A DNA stretch of 64,000 nucleotides from Methanothermobacter sp. MT-2 (GTDB taxonomy: Archaea > Methanobacteriota > Methanobacteria > Methanobacteriales > DSM-23052). Positions 17,316 through 25,965 of this stretch are shown here, one piece after another. The notes beneath the pieces were generated by a model. The model saw nothing but the letters and a program-made list of their open reading frames with translations, was not told where the DNA came from and did no database searches. The stretch's first letter is position 1; the number at the start of each line of letters is the position of its first letter. Made by a program: the position numbers and the translations under genes. Where the stretch lies: the NCBI GenBank assembly GCA_003584625.1, contig AP017647.1, forward strand, positions 559,501 through 623,500, in the 5' to 3' direction.

Positions 17316-18007
17316 TTGATGGCCTCCTTGCAATATTCCCGGGCTTTTTCCAAGTCTTTTGGGAAATCAACTTCTATACAGAAATTGTCTTGGATGTTAA
17401 GGGCCTTAAACTTTTCACCTTTTTTTATTGATTTTTCGATGCCCTTTTCGAAATAGTCTTGGTCTTCACATTCTCTTAGCGACTCCCTTAAAACTGGTAG
17501 GGTTTCCCTTTTAACATAGTTTATCCCAACAGCCTCACCCAGACCATCTGGGATGTTCTTTGAAAGTTTTTTAATGTACCCGTCACTTGTGAGATTGTAT
17601 TTAACTTCTTCTTCGCCGACTTTCTTGTTATCTACACATACAAGGTTTTCATTTTTTTCTTCTAGGATAAGATTGAGTATTTGCGGATCAAATACCACAT
17701 CACCATTTAACCATAATACATCATCATCCAGATCCTCCAAGCCTAGGAGAAGGCTTTTTGAAGTGTTTGTAATATTGTATCGTCTATTTATAACATATTT
17801 AAGGTTCGGGTGCCTTTTTCTTATCAGCCCACCCTTGTATCCTATTACAACCCTTATGTTTTCTGGTTCTGTTATCCTTTCAAGATTTTCTAGTTGATGG
17901 TCAAGTATGGTTTTATCATTACATAACCTTACAAGGGCCTTTGGCAATCCATGGCCTAATCTGCTCCCCACACCTGCAGCTAAGATAATAATTTTAATGA
18001 AAATCAC
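17312..18007 (-). CDS. LicC-like nucleotidyltransferase, probable CTP:polyol- or alkyl-phosphate type
   Basis: A 231-residue NTP_transferase-fold enzyme. The nucleotide loop ILAAGVGSRLGHGLPKAL opens it; VVIGYKGG follows near residue 57, NITNTSKSLLLGLEDLDDDV near 79, and the metal-binding LNGDVVFDP near 99. The NTSKS segment resembles choline-phosphate cytidylyltransferases such as LicC. In an operon with gpsA it may make CDP-glycerol in place of TagD, which has a different fold; a sugar-1-phosphate substrate is the alternative. The start is unusual: GTG at 18007 has no ribosome site, while AGGTGAT lies just before an ATT at 17998 that stands where the family Met would be. Confidence 0.82.
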   Translation of the reverse strand: MIFIKIIILAAGVGSRLGHGLPKALVRLCNDKTILDHQLENLERITEPENIRVVIGYKGGLIRKRHPNLKYVINRRYNITNTSKSLLLGLEDLDDDVLWLNGDVVFDPQILNLILEEKNENLVCVDNKKVGEEEVKYNLTSDGYIKKLSKNIPDGLGEAVGINYVKRETLPVLRESLRECEDQDYFEKGIEKSIKKGEKFKALNIQDNFCIEVDFPKDLEKAREYCKEAIK

Positions 18008-18030
18008 CTTTATTATTTTTAGGCTAAAAT

Positions 18031-18150
18031 TTTATCATATATAATCTACTATTTACCATTTGTTGCTAAGAAGGCTCTGTCTTGATATGACAGGGAGGAG
18101 GTTACGGTTATATGTTCACACTCTCCAAATGGAAGGCTGACAGGTGCTTA
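18031..18150 (+). promoter_or_regulatory. Promoter and leader of the rightward glycosyltransferase operon
   Basis: A TATA-like ATATATAAT at about 18038-18046 would place the transcript start near 18065, leaving a leader of about 100 nt. The leader contains a CTGTC-ttgatat-GACAG hairpin at about 18077-18093 followed by GGAGGAGG. This G-rich run is too far from the start codon to serve it. Confidence 0.4.
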
Positions 18151-18167
18151 GGATGGGGGAGAACCTA

Positions 18168-19316
18168 ATGAGGATACTTCATGTTTGCCCATATTTTAAG
18201 CCTTCATGGGAGGGAGGGGGTCCGCCACGTTTCGTGTATGATCTTGCAAGTCAACAGGTAGCGATGGGACATGATGTGACAGTCTATACAAGTGACGGGT
18301 TTAAAAAAAGAGTTAAAGTGGAAAAGAACACCCCTGTGAATGTTGATGGTATAAGAACATACTATTTCAGAAACCTTTCAATTTACCTAACAGGAAAATT
18401 TAACATGCCTTTACCCTATTATCTCCCAGTAGTCGCCTTAAGGGAGATAAAAACCTTTGATGTGATCCATATACATGAACATAGAACATTCCTGGCAGTT
18501 CTAACATCCATACTCGCAAGAAGATATAATATACCATATATTGTCCAGCCACATGGATCCGCGCCAAGGATGACAAAGAGCCTGCAGAAAAAATTCTTCG
18601 ACAAATTAATAGGCAACAAGATAATATACAATGCAAAACGTATAATAGCATCCTCAAGTATAGAATCCAAATACTACATAGAAGTCTACCCCAAACTAGA
18701 AAAGAACATGATAACCAGACTCCCAAATCCTGTGAACATCCCAGAAATCCCAGATAGAGGATCTTTCAAGAGAAAATGGGGACTCGAAAAAAACAAGATA
18801 ATAATATATCTTGGAAGAATCCATGAAAAAAAGGGTCTGGACTTACTGGTTAAAGCATTCCATAAAATAAAAAATGAAAACCTGAAACTTGTTATCATAG
18901 GCCCAGACGACCACTACCTTGGAAGATTGAAAAAGTTAATCTCAGACCTTGAATTAGATGATAGGATACTCTTAACAGGTCCATTATATGACCGTGATAA
19001 ATTCGAGGCCCTTGTTGATGCTGACGTTTTCATACTACCCTCAAAGGAATATGAGTCCTTTGGCATGGCTGCTGCCGAGGCCATTGCTTGTGGCACTCCA
19101 GTCATTGTAACATCCAATTGTGGGATTTCAGAGTGGATGGAGCCGTCCTCTGGTCTCATAGTCGAAGCCGATGAAAAGAAATTAAGAAATGCGATGATGA
19201 TAATATTAGAAAACCCGGAAAGGTTTCATCCGCAGGTGCCGAGAATGTTCAAGATCGAGAAAATCGCCAATGGCATCGAGGAGATCTACAAGGATGCGAT
19301 CAATGGATACAAGTAG
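18168..19316 (+). CDS. Glycosyltransferase family 4
   Basis: A 382-residue GT-B glycosyltransferase starting MRILHVCPYFKPSWEGGGPP, a common GT4 beginning. The acceptor domain has FDVIHIHEHRTFLAVLTS near residue 97; the donor domain has KIIIYLGRIHEKKGLDLLVK near 207 and KEYESFGMAAAEAIACGTPV near 293 with the E-x7-E motif. Starts at 18168 and 18153 are both possible: GGGGGAG precedes the first and AGGTG the second. It probably adds one sugar to a lipid-linked unit on the cytoplasmic side, and is followed directly by a membrane glycosyltransferase. Confidence 0.88.
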   Translation: MRILHVCPYFKPSWEGGGPPRFVYDLASQQVAMGHDVTVYTSDGFKKRVKVEKNTPVNVDGIRTYYFRNLSIYLTGKFNMPLPYYLPVVALREIKTFDVIHIHEHRTFLAVLTSILARRYNIPYIVQPHGSAPRMTKSLQKKFFDKLIGNKIIYNAKRIIASSSIESKYYIEVYPKLEKNMITRLPNPVNIPEIPDRGSFKRKWGLEKNKIIIYLGRIHEKKGLDLLVKAFHKIKNENLKLVIIGPDDHYLGRLKKLISDLELDDRILLTGPLYDRDKFEALVDADVFILPSKEYESFGMAAAEAIACGTPVIVTSNCGISEWMEPSSGLIVEADEKKLRNAMMIILENPERFHPQVPRMFKIEKIANGIEEIYKDAINGYK

Positions 19317-19328
19317 GTGGGGCTTATA

Positions 19329-20927
19329 ATGTCACATGATAAGAAGATTCTCATCATTCTAGGTTTGATTGTTCTAGTAATCGCATGGAAGCTTATAATG
19401 ATACAATCCACTATTGGTATATATTATTGGGATATATTCCTTTATCTTAACAACGCCCTTAGAATGGCTCATCTTGGCTCCAGCGACACACTATATCTAC
19501 CCCCTTTTTTACCCGCGATCCTGTCAATATTCTTCAGACTTGGATTTGTTGGAGAGTCTACAGTTTTTATTGTGAGCGGAGCATTTTACATACTGGGCGT
19601 CCTTGGAATCTACCAGCTTTTAAGGTTGAGATTTGACGAATTTGAAAGTTTCACAGGAGCTTTAACCTTCGCATCCGCCACTCTAATATTAGCATGGGCT
19701 GTTACAGGTTCACTTGATGTTCCAGCCATATCATTGTCGATATGGGCAGTCTACTTAACACTACTTGCTAAAAGAAGAGATAGCAGATTCTATTATCTAG
19801 CATTCCCTGTGGCCATGGCAGCCTTCCTTACAAGGTATACCTCGGCTCTTATAATCATCCCCATGCTCTTGGCTATTATAATGGACTCAAAGCCTAAGTT
19901 TAGGCAGGTCGGATTAGGGATGCTCCTAGGAGTTCTTTTATATTTACCATTCGGTTTATTCTTTTACAGAAACCTTAAGAATCCTCTACCATTCCTTGGA
20001 CAGTTCACATCTACTGCAAGCGGTTCTGTTACCGCTGTTAACCCCGGTTATAATCCTGACAGCTTATATTATCTCAGACACTTGCCAGAGTATTTATCAG
20101 CTCTCCCCTCCAAAAATTACATGCTAATCATTAACCCTTCATCTGCAGGTCCAAACCCCATAGCATATATCATACTAACAATAATAGTAACTGGGATCAT
20201 ACTTTATATTATCCGCAATAGGAGCTTGCTCAATAATCTTAGAGGTTTTAAGCTTATAATACTCCTATTCTTGTCAGTTGCATTATTAGCGATCTTTGGG
20301 AGAATATCATATGCCCTAGCCGAGATTTTGATCTTCCTCTGGGCCCTTAGCATATACTGGCTCCTGAAAGACGTGGACCTGGACAACCTAGATATTAACC
20401 TTGTTATGGCCACATGGTTTTTAGCATTCTTGTATATGCATAGTTTCCATGCTGTTAAAGTTGACAGATACTTTATAACGGTTTTACCAGCCATTGCATA
20501 TTCAATGTCCCTGGGTATAAATGAAATTTCAAATCTGTTAAAATGGGAGCATGCTAAACCTATCTTATCAATCTTCGCAAGCCTTTTGCTTTTATCTTCT
20601 GCTGTATATTATATTAGTGGCATGCCCTTGGATTATCCTATCGTAGATGCTGAAAGAGAAGCGGCCGCATGGCTTAAAGAACATGATCCCCACTATCATA
20701 GTAGGGTGATAGCATCTGATAGGGGTCCGGCATTCTCATGGTATCTTAAAGATTATGTTTTCACAAGGAGGATGAATGAGAAGAACAAAGCATTATTCTA
20801 TAAATTATTCTATGAGCTCAAACCAGACTATTATATATACTGGTCTAGTAATAATCCCAAAATACGCGGTTACAAGATAATCTATAACAAGGATGGTGTG
20901 ATAATCGCCGAAAAAATTTCCCTATAA
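19329..20927 (+). CDS. Membrane glycosyltransferase of the PMT/ArnT type (GT39/GT83)
   Basis: A 532-residue multi-pass membrane protein with roughly 10 to 12 hydrophobic helices and a soluble C-terminal region from about residue 440. The first extracellular loop (YYWDIFLYLNNALRMAH) carries the acidic residue used as catalytic base in GT-C enzymes, and TGSLDVPAISLSIW near residue 126 fits the same fold. Such enzymes take a sugar from a polyprenyl-phosphate donor on the outer face, so it may use the product of the GT2 gene at 21982. ATG at 19329 follows AGGTGGGGC; a GTG at 19317 is less likely. Confidence 0.82.
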   Translation: MSHDKKILIILGLIVLVIAWKLIMIQSTIGIYYWDIFLYLNNALRMAHLGSSDTLYLPPFLPAILSIFFRLGFVGESTVFIVSGAFYILGVLGIYQLLRLRFDEFESFTGALTFASATLILAWAVTGSLDVPAISLSIWAVYLTLLAKRRDSRFYYLAFPVAMAAFLTRYTSALIIIPMLLAIIMDSKPKFRQVGLGMLLGVLLYLPFGLFFYRNLKNPLPFLGQFTSTASGSVTAVNPGYNPDSLYYLRHLPEYLSALPSKNYMLIINPSSAGPNPIAYIILTIIVTGIILYIIRNRSLLNNLRGFKLIILLFLSVALLAIFGRISYALAEILIFLWALSIYWLLKDVDLDNLDINLVMATWFLAFLYMHSFHAVKVDRYFITVLPAIAYSMSLGINEISNLLKWEHAKPILSIFASLLLLSSAVYYISGMPLDYPIVDAEREAAAWLKEHDPHYHSRVIASDRGPAFSWYLKDYVFTRRMNEKNKALFYKLFYELKPDYYIYWSSNNPKIRGYKIIYNKDGVIIAEKISL

Positions 20928-20968
20928 GGGGGGATTATATACCACAAATAGTATAATAAAAAAAATTT

Positions 20969-20997
20969 CACCCCCATAGAATTGTATTGGGGGGGTG
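20969..20997 (+). promoter_or_regulatory. C-run/G-run hairpin before the epimerase gene
   Basis: CACCCCC at 20969-20975 can pair with GGGGGTG at 20991-20997. The flanks (AAATTTCACCCCC and TTGGGGGGGT) closely resemble the element at 11604-11632 before the TagF-like gene. It lies 42 nt after the end of the membrane glycosyltransferase and 38 nt before the next start codon. It may be a terminator, a leader hairpin or an operator. Confidence 0.45.
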
Positions 20998-21034
20998 ATG
21001 GACGATCCAAAAAAAATAGGGGAGTGAAAATAGT

Positions 21035-21985
21035 ATGGAAACTCAGAGGATACTTGTCACCGGAGGAGCTGGATTCATAGGAACCAACCTTGTTAATGAA
21101 CTTAAAAATAGGGGCCATGAGGTTATAAGCCTAGATCTTATGCACACCGAACTCGAAGATTATCTGAGAGCCGATGTAAGAGAATACAGACAAGTTGAAA
21201 GAGTCTTTGAAGATTATGAATTTGATTATGTTTATCATCTAGCAGCCGAATATGGCAGATGGAATGGTGAAGCATACTATGAAAACCTTTGGAGGACCAA
21301 TGTCATCGGCACAAAGAATATTATCAGATTACAGGAAAAACTAGGCTTTAGAATGATATTCTTCTCCTCGGCAGAAGTCTATGGAGACTATACTGGTGTC
21401 ATGACAGAAGATGTTATGGAGAAGAACCCGATAAAGGACACCTACCAGATGAATGACTATGCCATGACCAAATGGGTTGGAGAACTCATGTGCATAAATT
21501 CTGCGCGGATGTTCGGCACAGAAACAGTAAGAGTAAGACCAGTTAACTGTTACGGACCCCACGAAAAATACACACCATACAAGGGATTCATACCAATATT
21601 CATATACCATGCACTACACAACAAACCATACACAGTCTATAAAGGCCATAAGCGTATAATAGACTATGTGGAAGATTCTGTGAGGACATTCGCCAACATA
21701 GTAGATAATTTCATCCCAGGAGAAGTTTATAATGTTGGCGGCCGCCCTGAATGGGAGCATGACATAAAAGAATATTCAGATATGGTGCTTGAAGCTGTTG
21801 GAAGGGACGACTCCATAGTAACTTATAAAGAGGCCGAGCCCTTCACAACAAAAGTTAAAACAATTGACTGTTCCAAGGCCGAACGAGACCTTAAACATAA
21901 TCCTAGGATACCCCCAGAGGAGGGTATAAAGCGCACAGTTCAATGGATGAAATGGTACTATAGGATAGGGAGTTCAGACAGATGA
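21035..21985 (+). CDS. NAD-dependent nucleotide-sugar epimerase/dehydratase
   Basis: A 316-residue extended short-chain dehydrogenase/reductase acting on a nucleotide sugar. The NAD site is LVTGGAGFIGTNLV near residue 8; FDYVYHLAAEYGRWNGEAYY, FFSSAEVYGDYTG near 109 and the active-site YAMTK near 142 follow. The conserved RPVNCYGPHE near 168 and the C-terminal VGGRPEWEHD are typical. The exact reaction (4-epimerase, 4,6-dehydratase or decarboxylase) cannot be read from the sequence. It overlaps the next GT2 gene by 4 nt, so supply and use of the sugar may be coupled. Confidence 0.88.
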   Translation: METQRILVTGGAGFIGTNLVNELKNRGHEVISLDLMHTELEDYLRADVREYRQVERVFEDYEFDYVYHLAAEYGRWNGEAYYENLWRTNVIGTKNIIRLQEKLGFRMIFFSSAEVYGDYTGVMTEDVMEKNPIKDTYQMNDYAMTKWVGELMCINSARMFGTETVRVRPVNCYGPHEKYTPYKGFIPIFIYHALHNKPYTVYKGHKRIIDYVEDSVRTFANIVDNFIPGEVYNVGGRPEWEHDIKEYSDMVLEAVGRDDSIVTYKEAEPFTTKVKTIDCSKAERDLKHNPRIPPEEGIKRTVQWMKWYYRIGSSDR

Positions 21986-22860
21986 AAATAGCAGCCCTGA
22001 TACCAGCATACAATGAAGAATTAACCATTGGGAGTATAGTATTGCTCTGTAGGGAATATGTAGATGAGGTTATCGTCGTTGATGATGGGAGCAGCGACAA
22101 GACAGCCGAGATAGCCAAGGCGGCTGGTGCGAAGGTTATAAGACATGATATTAATCTTGGGAAAGGAGCCGCGCTTAAAACAGGTTTCAGGGTTGCTGAT
22201 GCTGATATAATAGTTACCTTGGATGGTGACGGTCAACACGACCCATCAGAGATACCTAAACTCATAAAACCTATAATAGATGGTGAAGCAGACATTGTAA
22301 ACGGAAGCCGCTACCTATCAGGTTCAGATAAAAACACACCATTCTATAGAAGGGTTGGACAGAAAATACTTGACAAAGCAACTAACATATCAACCAGACT
22401 AGAAATAACAGACACCCAAAGCGGCTTCAGAGCATTCTCAAAGGACAGCATACCATACTTCAGATTCAAAGAGAATGGATTCGCAATAGAAAGTGAAATG
22501 CTATCAGATGCCGCTGAATCAAACCTTAAAATAGTAGAAGTCGAAATAGGGGTCACCTATGATGTTGAAGGATCCACAAAACATCCCATAAGCCACGGAG
22601 CATCAGTACTCTACAGGATAGTCAGAGACATGGAAATAAGACGGCCACTATACTATTTCACCTTCCCAGGACTCATAATAGTAACCATTGGAGCCATACT
22701 CACATTAATATTCCTAAGAGACTACATCATAGGTAAAAGCATCCATATGGGGCCAACTATACTCGCAATAATGCTAACATTATTCGGAACATTCTTCATG
22801 TTCACAGGCATCATATTAGATTCAATGAAAAAGATGATAACTCATATCCAAAAAAGATGA
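21982..22860 (+). CDS. DPM1-like family 2 glycosyltransferase with C-terminal membrane anchor
   Basis: A 292-residue GT-A glycosyltransferase. The catalytic domain starts MKIAALIPAYNEELTIGSIV, with VVDDGSSDKTAEIAK near residue 33, LDGDGQHDPSEIPKL near 76 and DTQSGFRAFSK near 140. Two hydrophobic helices follow near residues 226-248 and 259-281. This layout matches dolichyl-phosphate mannose or glucose synthases, which make the lipid-linked donor used by GT-C enzymes such as the one just upstream. ATGA overlap with the upstream epimerase. The sugar is not known. Confidence 0.88.
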   Translation: MKIAALIPAYNEELTIGSIVLLCREYVDEVIVVDDGSSDKTAEIAKAAGAKVIRHDINLGKGAALKTGFRVADADIIVTLDGDGQHDPSEIPKLIKPIIDGEADIVNGSRYLSGSDKNTPFYRRVGQKILDKATNISTRLEITDTQSGFRAFSKDSIPYFRFKENGFAIESEMLSDAAESNLKIVEVEIGVTYDVEGSTKHPISHGASVLYRIVRDMEIRRPLYYFTFPGLIIVTIGAILTLIFLRDYIIGKSIHMGPTILAIMLTLFGTFFMFTGIILDSMKKMITHIQKR

Positions 22861-22875
22861 AGAGGTTGATCCACA

Positions 22876-23868
22876 ATGAAAGATATTCACGCCTATGATG
22901 GTAAATGCATACTCATAACAGGAGGTGCCGGTTGCATTGGCAGCAACCTTTCAAGAAAACTTGGCGAGGCAGGAGCACATGTAATCATCCTAGATAATCT
23001 ATCATCCAGCTACGAATGGAACATCCCACAACTAGAAAACATAGAATTCATAAAAGGAGATATACTCGACGACGAAATCCTGAAAAGAGTCTACAAAGAA
23101 AAACCAGAATATGTTTTCCACCTCGCAGCCCACTTCGCCAACCAAAACAGCGTAGACCACCCAGAAGAAGATCTCATCGTCAACGGCCTCGGCACCCTAA
23201 AAGTCCTAGAATACGCGCAACTCATAGGAGTTGAAAGATTTATCTACTCATCATCTGGCTGCGGAGTCTATGGACTAGATTCAAAGATACCATTCAAAGA
23301 AGATGACATCTCAATTTCACTCCACACACCATACCAGGTCACAAAACTCCTAGGAGAATTATACACCAACTATTTCCACAACCTTTACGATCTGCCAATT
23401 GTAAACGCAAGATTCTTCAACGTCTATGGGCCAGGGGAAGTCCCAGGGAAATACCGGAACGTCATACCAAACTTCTTCTACTGGGCCATGAACAACCAGC
23501 CACTCCCAATAACAGGAGACGGCACCGAAACAAGAGACTGGACCTTCGTAGAAGACATAATAAATGGTCTGATAGCCATGGGAGTTCGCAGAAAAGCCAT
23601 AGGTGAAGCCATAAACCTCGGATCAGGACAAGAACACCAGGTAATAGAAATGGCCAACATCATCAATGAACTCACAGGAAACAAGGCCGGGATCATATAC
23701 AAGCCAAGAAGAGAATGGGATGCTAAAACCCGCCTATTATCATCCATAGAAAAGGCAAAAAAACTCCTAGATTATGAGCCGAAGACAACATTCAAGGAAG
23801 GTCTTAGAAAAACATACCAATGGTTCAAGGAAAACTGGGAACTCATACAAAAAAGCGCCGAATTCTAA
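22876..23868 (+). CDS. NAD-dependent epimerase/dehydratase (UDP-glucose 4-epimerase-like)
   Basis: A 330-residue extended short-chain dehydrogenase/reductase. NAD site LITGGAGCIGSNLSRKLG near residue 13, VFHLAAHFANQNSVDHPEED near 79, SSSGCGVYG near 124, active-site YQVTK near 153, and FFNVYGPGEVPGKYRNVIPN near 178. The sequence is closest in style to GalE/WbpP-type UDP-sugar epimerases, but 4,6-dehydratases share most of these marks. It lies between two glycosyltransferase genes in one rightward operon and probably supplies an activated sugar to them. Confidence 0.88.
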   Translation: MKDIHAYDGKCILITGGAGCIGSNLSRKLGEAGAHVIILDNLSSSYEWNIPQLENIEFIKGDILDDEILKRVYKEKPEYVFHLAAHFANQNSVDHPEEDLIVNGLGTLKVLEYAQLIGVERFIYSSSGCGVYGLDSKIPFKEDDISISLHTPYQVTKLLGELYTNYFHNLYDLPIVNARFFNVYGPGEVPGKYRNVIPNFFYWAMNNQPLPITGDGTETRDWTFVEDIINGLIAMGVRRKAIGEAINLGSGQEHQVIEMANIINELTGNKAGIIYKPRREWDAKTRLLSSIEKAKKLLDYEPKTTFKEGLRKTYQWFKENWELIQKSAEF

Positions 23869-23878
23869 AGGTGAAGGT

Positions 23879-25144
23879 ATGAGGATACTTGTCATACAAG
23901 AATCTGACTGGATCGAAAGAAACCCCCACCAGCAACACCACCTCTTTGATCGTCTAAGCATCAGAGGACACAAAATAAAAGTTATAGACTATCCAATAGA
24001 CTGGAGGAAAAAGGAGCCAAAGGGCCTAATATACCCTCGGAGGATCTTCAAGGGCGCATGGAAGGTTAAACCAGAAGCCAACATCGAAGTGATAAGACCC
24101 AGCATATTTAAGGCTCCAATACTCGACTATCTCTCAATTCCCATCACCCACTCATGGGAGATAAGAAAACAGATAAAAAAATTCGAACCAGACATCATAG
24201 TAGGATTCGGAATACTCAACGCATACATAGGATTAAAAGAAGCTAAAAGAGAGAGCATACCATTCGTATACTATCCCATCGACGTCCTATACACACTTAT
24301 CCCAGAGAAAAGTTTACAAGTCCTTGGCAGATGGATCATGAAAAAAATCCTAGAATCAGCAGATCTCGTAGTCACAATAAACAAGCGTCTAAGACAATTA
24401 ATGATAGAAATGGGCGCAAACCCCTATGATACAATTGTCATAGAAGCTGGTATAGACCTTGAAAAATTCAACCCAAAACTTGACGGATCCAAAATAAGAA
24501 AAAAATATGGGATAAAAAACGATGAAATACTATTATTCTTCATGGGCTTCCTCTACGAATTCTCAGGTTTAAAAGAACTAGCCCTCGAAATGGCTAAAAA
24601 TGAATACCCAAACATCAAACTCATGATTGTGGGTGAAGGCGACGCCCATGACAACCTTCAAAGGATAAAAGAAGAAAACAACCTCCAAAGTCTAATATTG
24701 GCGGGTAGACAAGCCTATGATAAGATACCAGAGTTTTTAGCGGCGGCCGACATTTGCATATTACCAGCCTACAGAGACGAGGAGATAATGCAAGACATAG
24801 TACCGATAAAAATCTACGAGTACCTTGCAATGGCCAAACCAGTCATAGCCACAAGATTCCCTGGTATAAAAATGGAATTCGGGGAAGATAACGGGATACA
24901 TTATATAGAAAAACCAGAAGAGGTACTTAGAGTGGCTAATGAACTTGCAAAACTTGGGAAGATTAAAAGTGAGGGAATGAAAGGTAGAAAATTTGTTGAA
25001 TCCAATGACTGGGAAACTATAACAGACAAGTTCGAAGAAGCCCTTAAAAAACTTTGTGTCGGGTTTAAGCCCCGGGCGGGAATTGAACCCGCGACCACGA
25101 GATTACGAGTCTCGCGCTCTACCAAACTGAGCTACCGGGGCTGA
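23879..25144 (+). CDS. Glycosyltransferase family 4, reading through an antisense tRNA gene
   Basis: A 421-residue GT-B glycosyltransferase. ATG at 23879 has AAAGGTGA upstream; the longer frame lies inside the epimerase gene. Donor-domain marks are [20 protein letters not shown] near residue 218, [13 protein letters not shown] near 248 and [20 protein letters not shown] near 310. The expected end lies near EEALKKL, but no stop occurs there and the frame continues about 30 codons, across the whole antisense tRNA-Thr, to TGA at 25142-25144. The tail [20 protein letters not shown] is simply antisense tRNA. This suggests the native 3' end was lost by recombination at the tRNA. Confidence 0.85.
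   Translation: MRILVIQESDWIERNPHQQHHLFDRLSIRGHKIKVIDYPIDWRKKEPKGLIYPRRIFKGAWKVKPEANIEVIRPSIFKAPILDYLSIPITHSWEIRKQIKKFEPDIIVGFGILNAYIGLKEAKRESIPFVYYPIDVLYTLIPEKSLQVLGRWIMKKILESADLVVTINKRLRQLMIEMGANPYDTIVIEAGIDLEKFNPKLDGSKIRKKYGIKNDEILLFFMGFLYEFSGLKELALEMAKNEYPNIKLMIVGEGDAHDNLQRIKEENNLQSLILAGRQAYDKIPEFLAAADICILPAYRDEEIMQDIVPIKIYEYLAMAKPVIATRFPGIKMEFGEDNGIHYIEKPEEVLRVANELAKLGKIKSEGMKGRKFVESNDWETITDKFEEALKKLCVGFKPRAGIEPATTRLRVSRSTKLSYRG
25068..25141 (-). tRNA. tRNA-Thr (anticodon CGU)
   Basis: A complete 74-nt cloverleaf on the minus strand: acceptor GCCCCGG / CCGGGGC (7 perfect pairs), D arm GCTC/GAGC, anticodon stem CGAGA/TCTCG with loop CTCGTAA, short variable loop, T arm GCGGG-TTCAATT-CCCGC and discriminator T. 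The anticodon CGT reads ACG threonine codons. No intron is present and CCA is not encoded. Both neighbouring coding frames overlap it: the upstream hydrolase stop codon lies within its first 10 bases, and the opposite glycosyltransferase frame runs through all of it. Confidence 0.97.
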
Positions 25145-25945
25145 TCATAATTATCCAATGTTAACTGATGATCTGTTAAATGTTCCAAGTTTATGCGCAT
25201 ACCATCCCTTGCAGCTATAACCTCGACACCTGTCTCATCTTGTATTCTCTGGGCTTCACCATCAGGATCATTGAATATCATCTTCATGCCAAGATGCGTC
25301 ATTATCGCAAGTTTAGGTTTAACCTCTTCTATGAGAACTTTGAAGTCATCTGAGCACATATGCCCTTTTATATGCTCATTGTCTGGTCTTATAACACTTG
25401 CTATTAGGACATCGGCGCCGCGATGATATGATCCAAGTTCATTGAAATAGGCTGTATCTGAGGTATATGATATTGTTATCTTAGATGTTTGAAACTTGAA
25501 ACCAATACATGTAGGGTCTCCATGGACTGTTTTCGTGGCTGTGATTTTTATATTATCCAGGGTTGTTGTATCACCTTCTTTTAATATTATGTTCTCTGTC
25601 CGGCTTAGATGATACTTGGATATGCAGGGGCCCCAATCCTTGTAGCCTTTTATCACACTAAGACTCCCTATTACCATGCCCCTGTTACGGGTCATGCCCC
25701 TTGTCATGGCCTCGATTAGGACTTCAGCGTCTGTATAATGGTCTGTGTGTGAATGTGAAACTAGTATAGCGTTTAATCTGCGGGGGTTTAACCCGAATTG
25801 GTATGATCTTATGAGAGCCCCTGGTCCTGGGTCTATGTGGATGTTTTTACCTTCAAGGTTATCTATTCTTAACCCGCCAGTCATCCTTTTCTGGGTGATT
25901 GTGGCGAAATCGTCCACCACCACTTCCTAGAAAGGTTAGTTTCAT
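25132..25945 (-). CDS. MBL-fold metal-dependent hydrolase with apparent +1 frameshift near the start
   Basis: A metallo-beta-lactamase-fold hydrolase with the metal motif [13 protein letters not shown] and later metal ligands in the [19 protein letters not shown] and IMTHLG segments. The open frame begins only at a GTG at 25923, but the family N-terminus [13 protein letters not shown] is encoded just upstream from ATG 25945, which has a perfect GGAGGT ribosome site. The two frames join after Phe at TTT (25909-25907) if one base (C, 25906) is skipped, giving [16 protein letters not shown] and 270 residues. Mutation, sequencing error or programmed shifting could explain it. The stop codon lies inside the tRNA-Thr gene. 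Confidence 0.8.
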
Positions 25946-25965
25946 GGTTAAAACCTCCGAGGGGT

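Noticed and set aside
23774-23878. Longer N-terminus of the glycosyltransferase at 23879
   Set aside because: The upstream codons lie inside the epimerase gene and ATG 23879 has a good ribosome site and the family-like start MRILVIQ.
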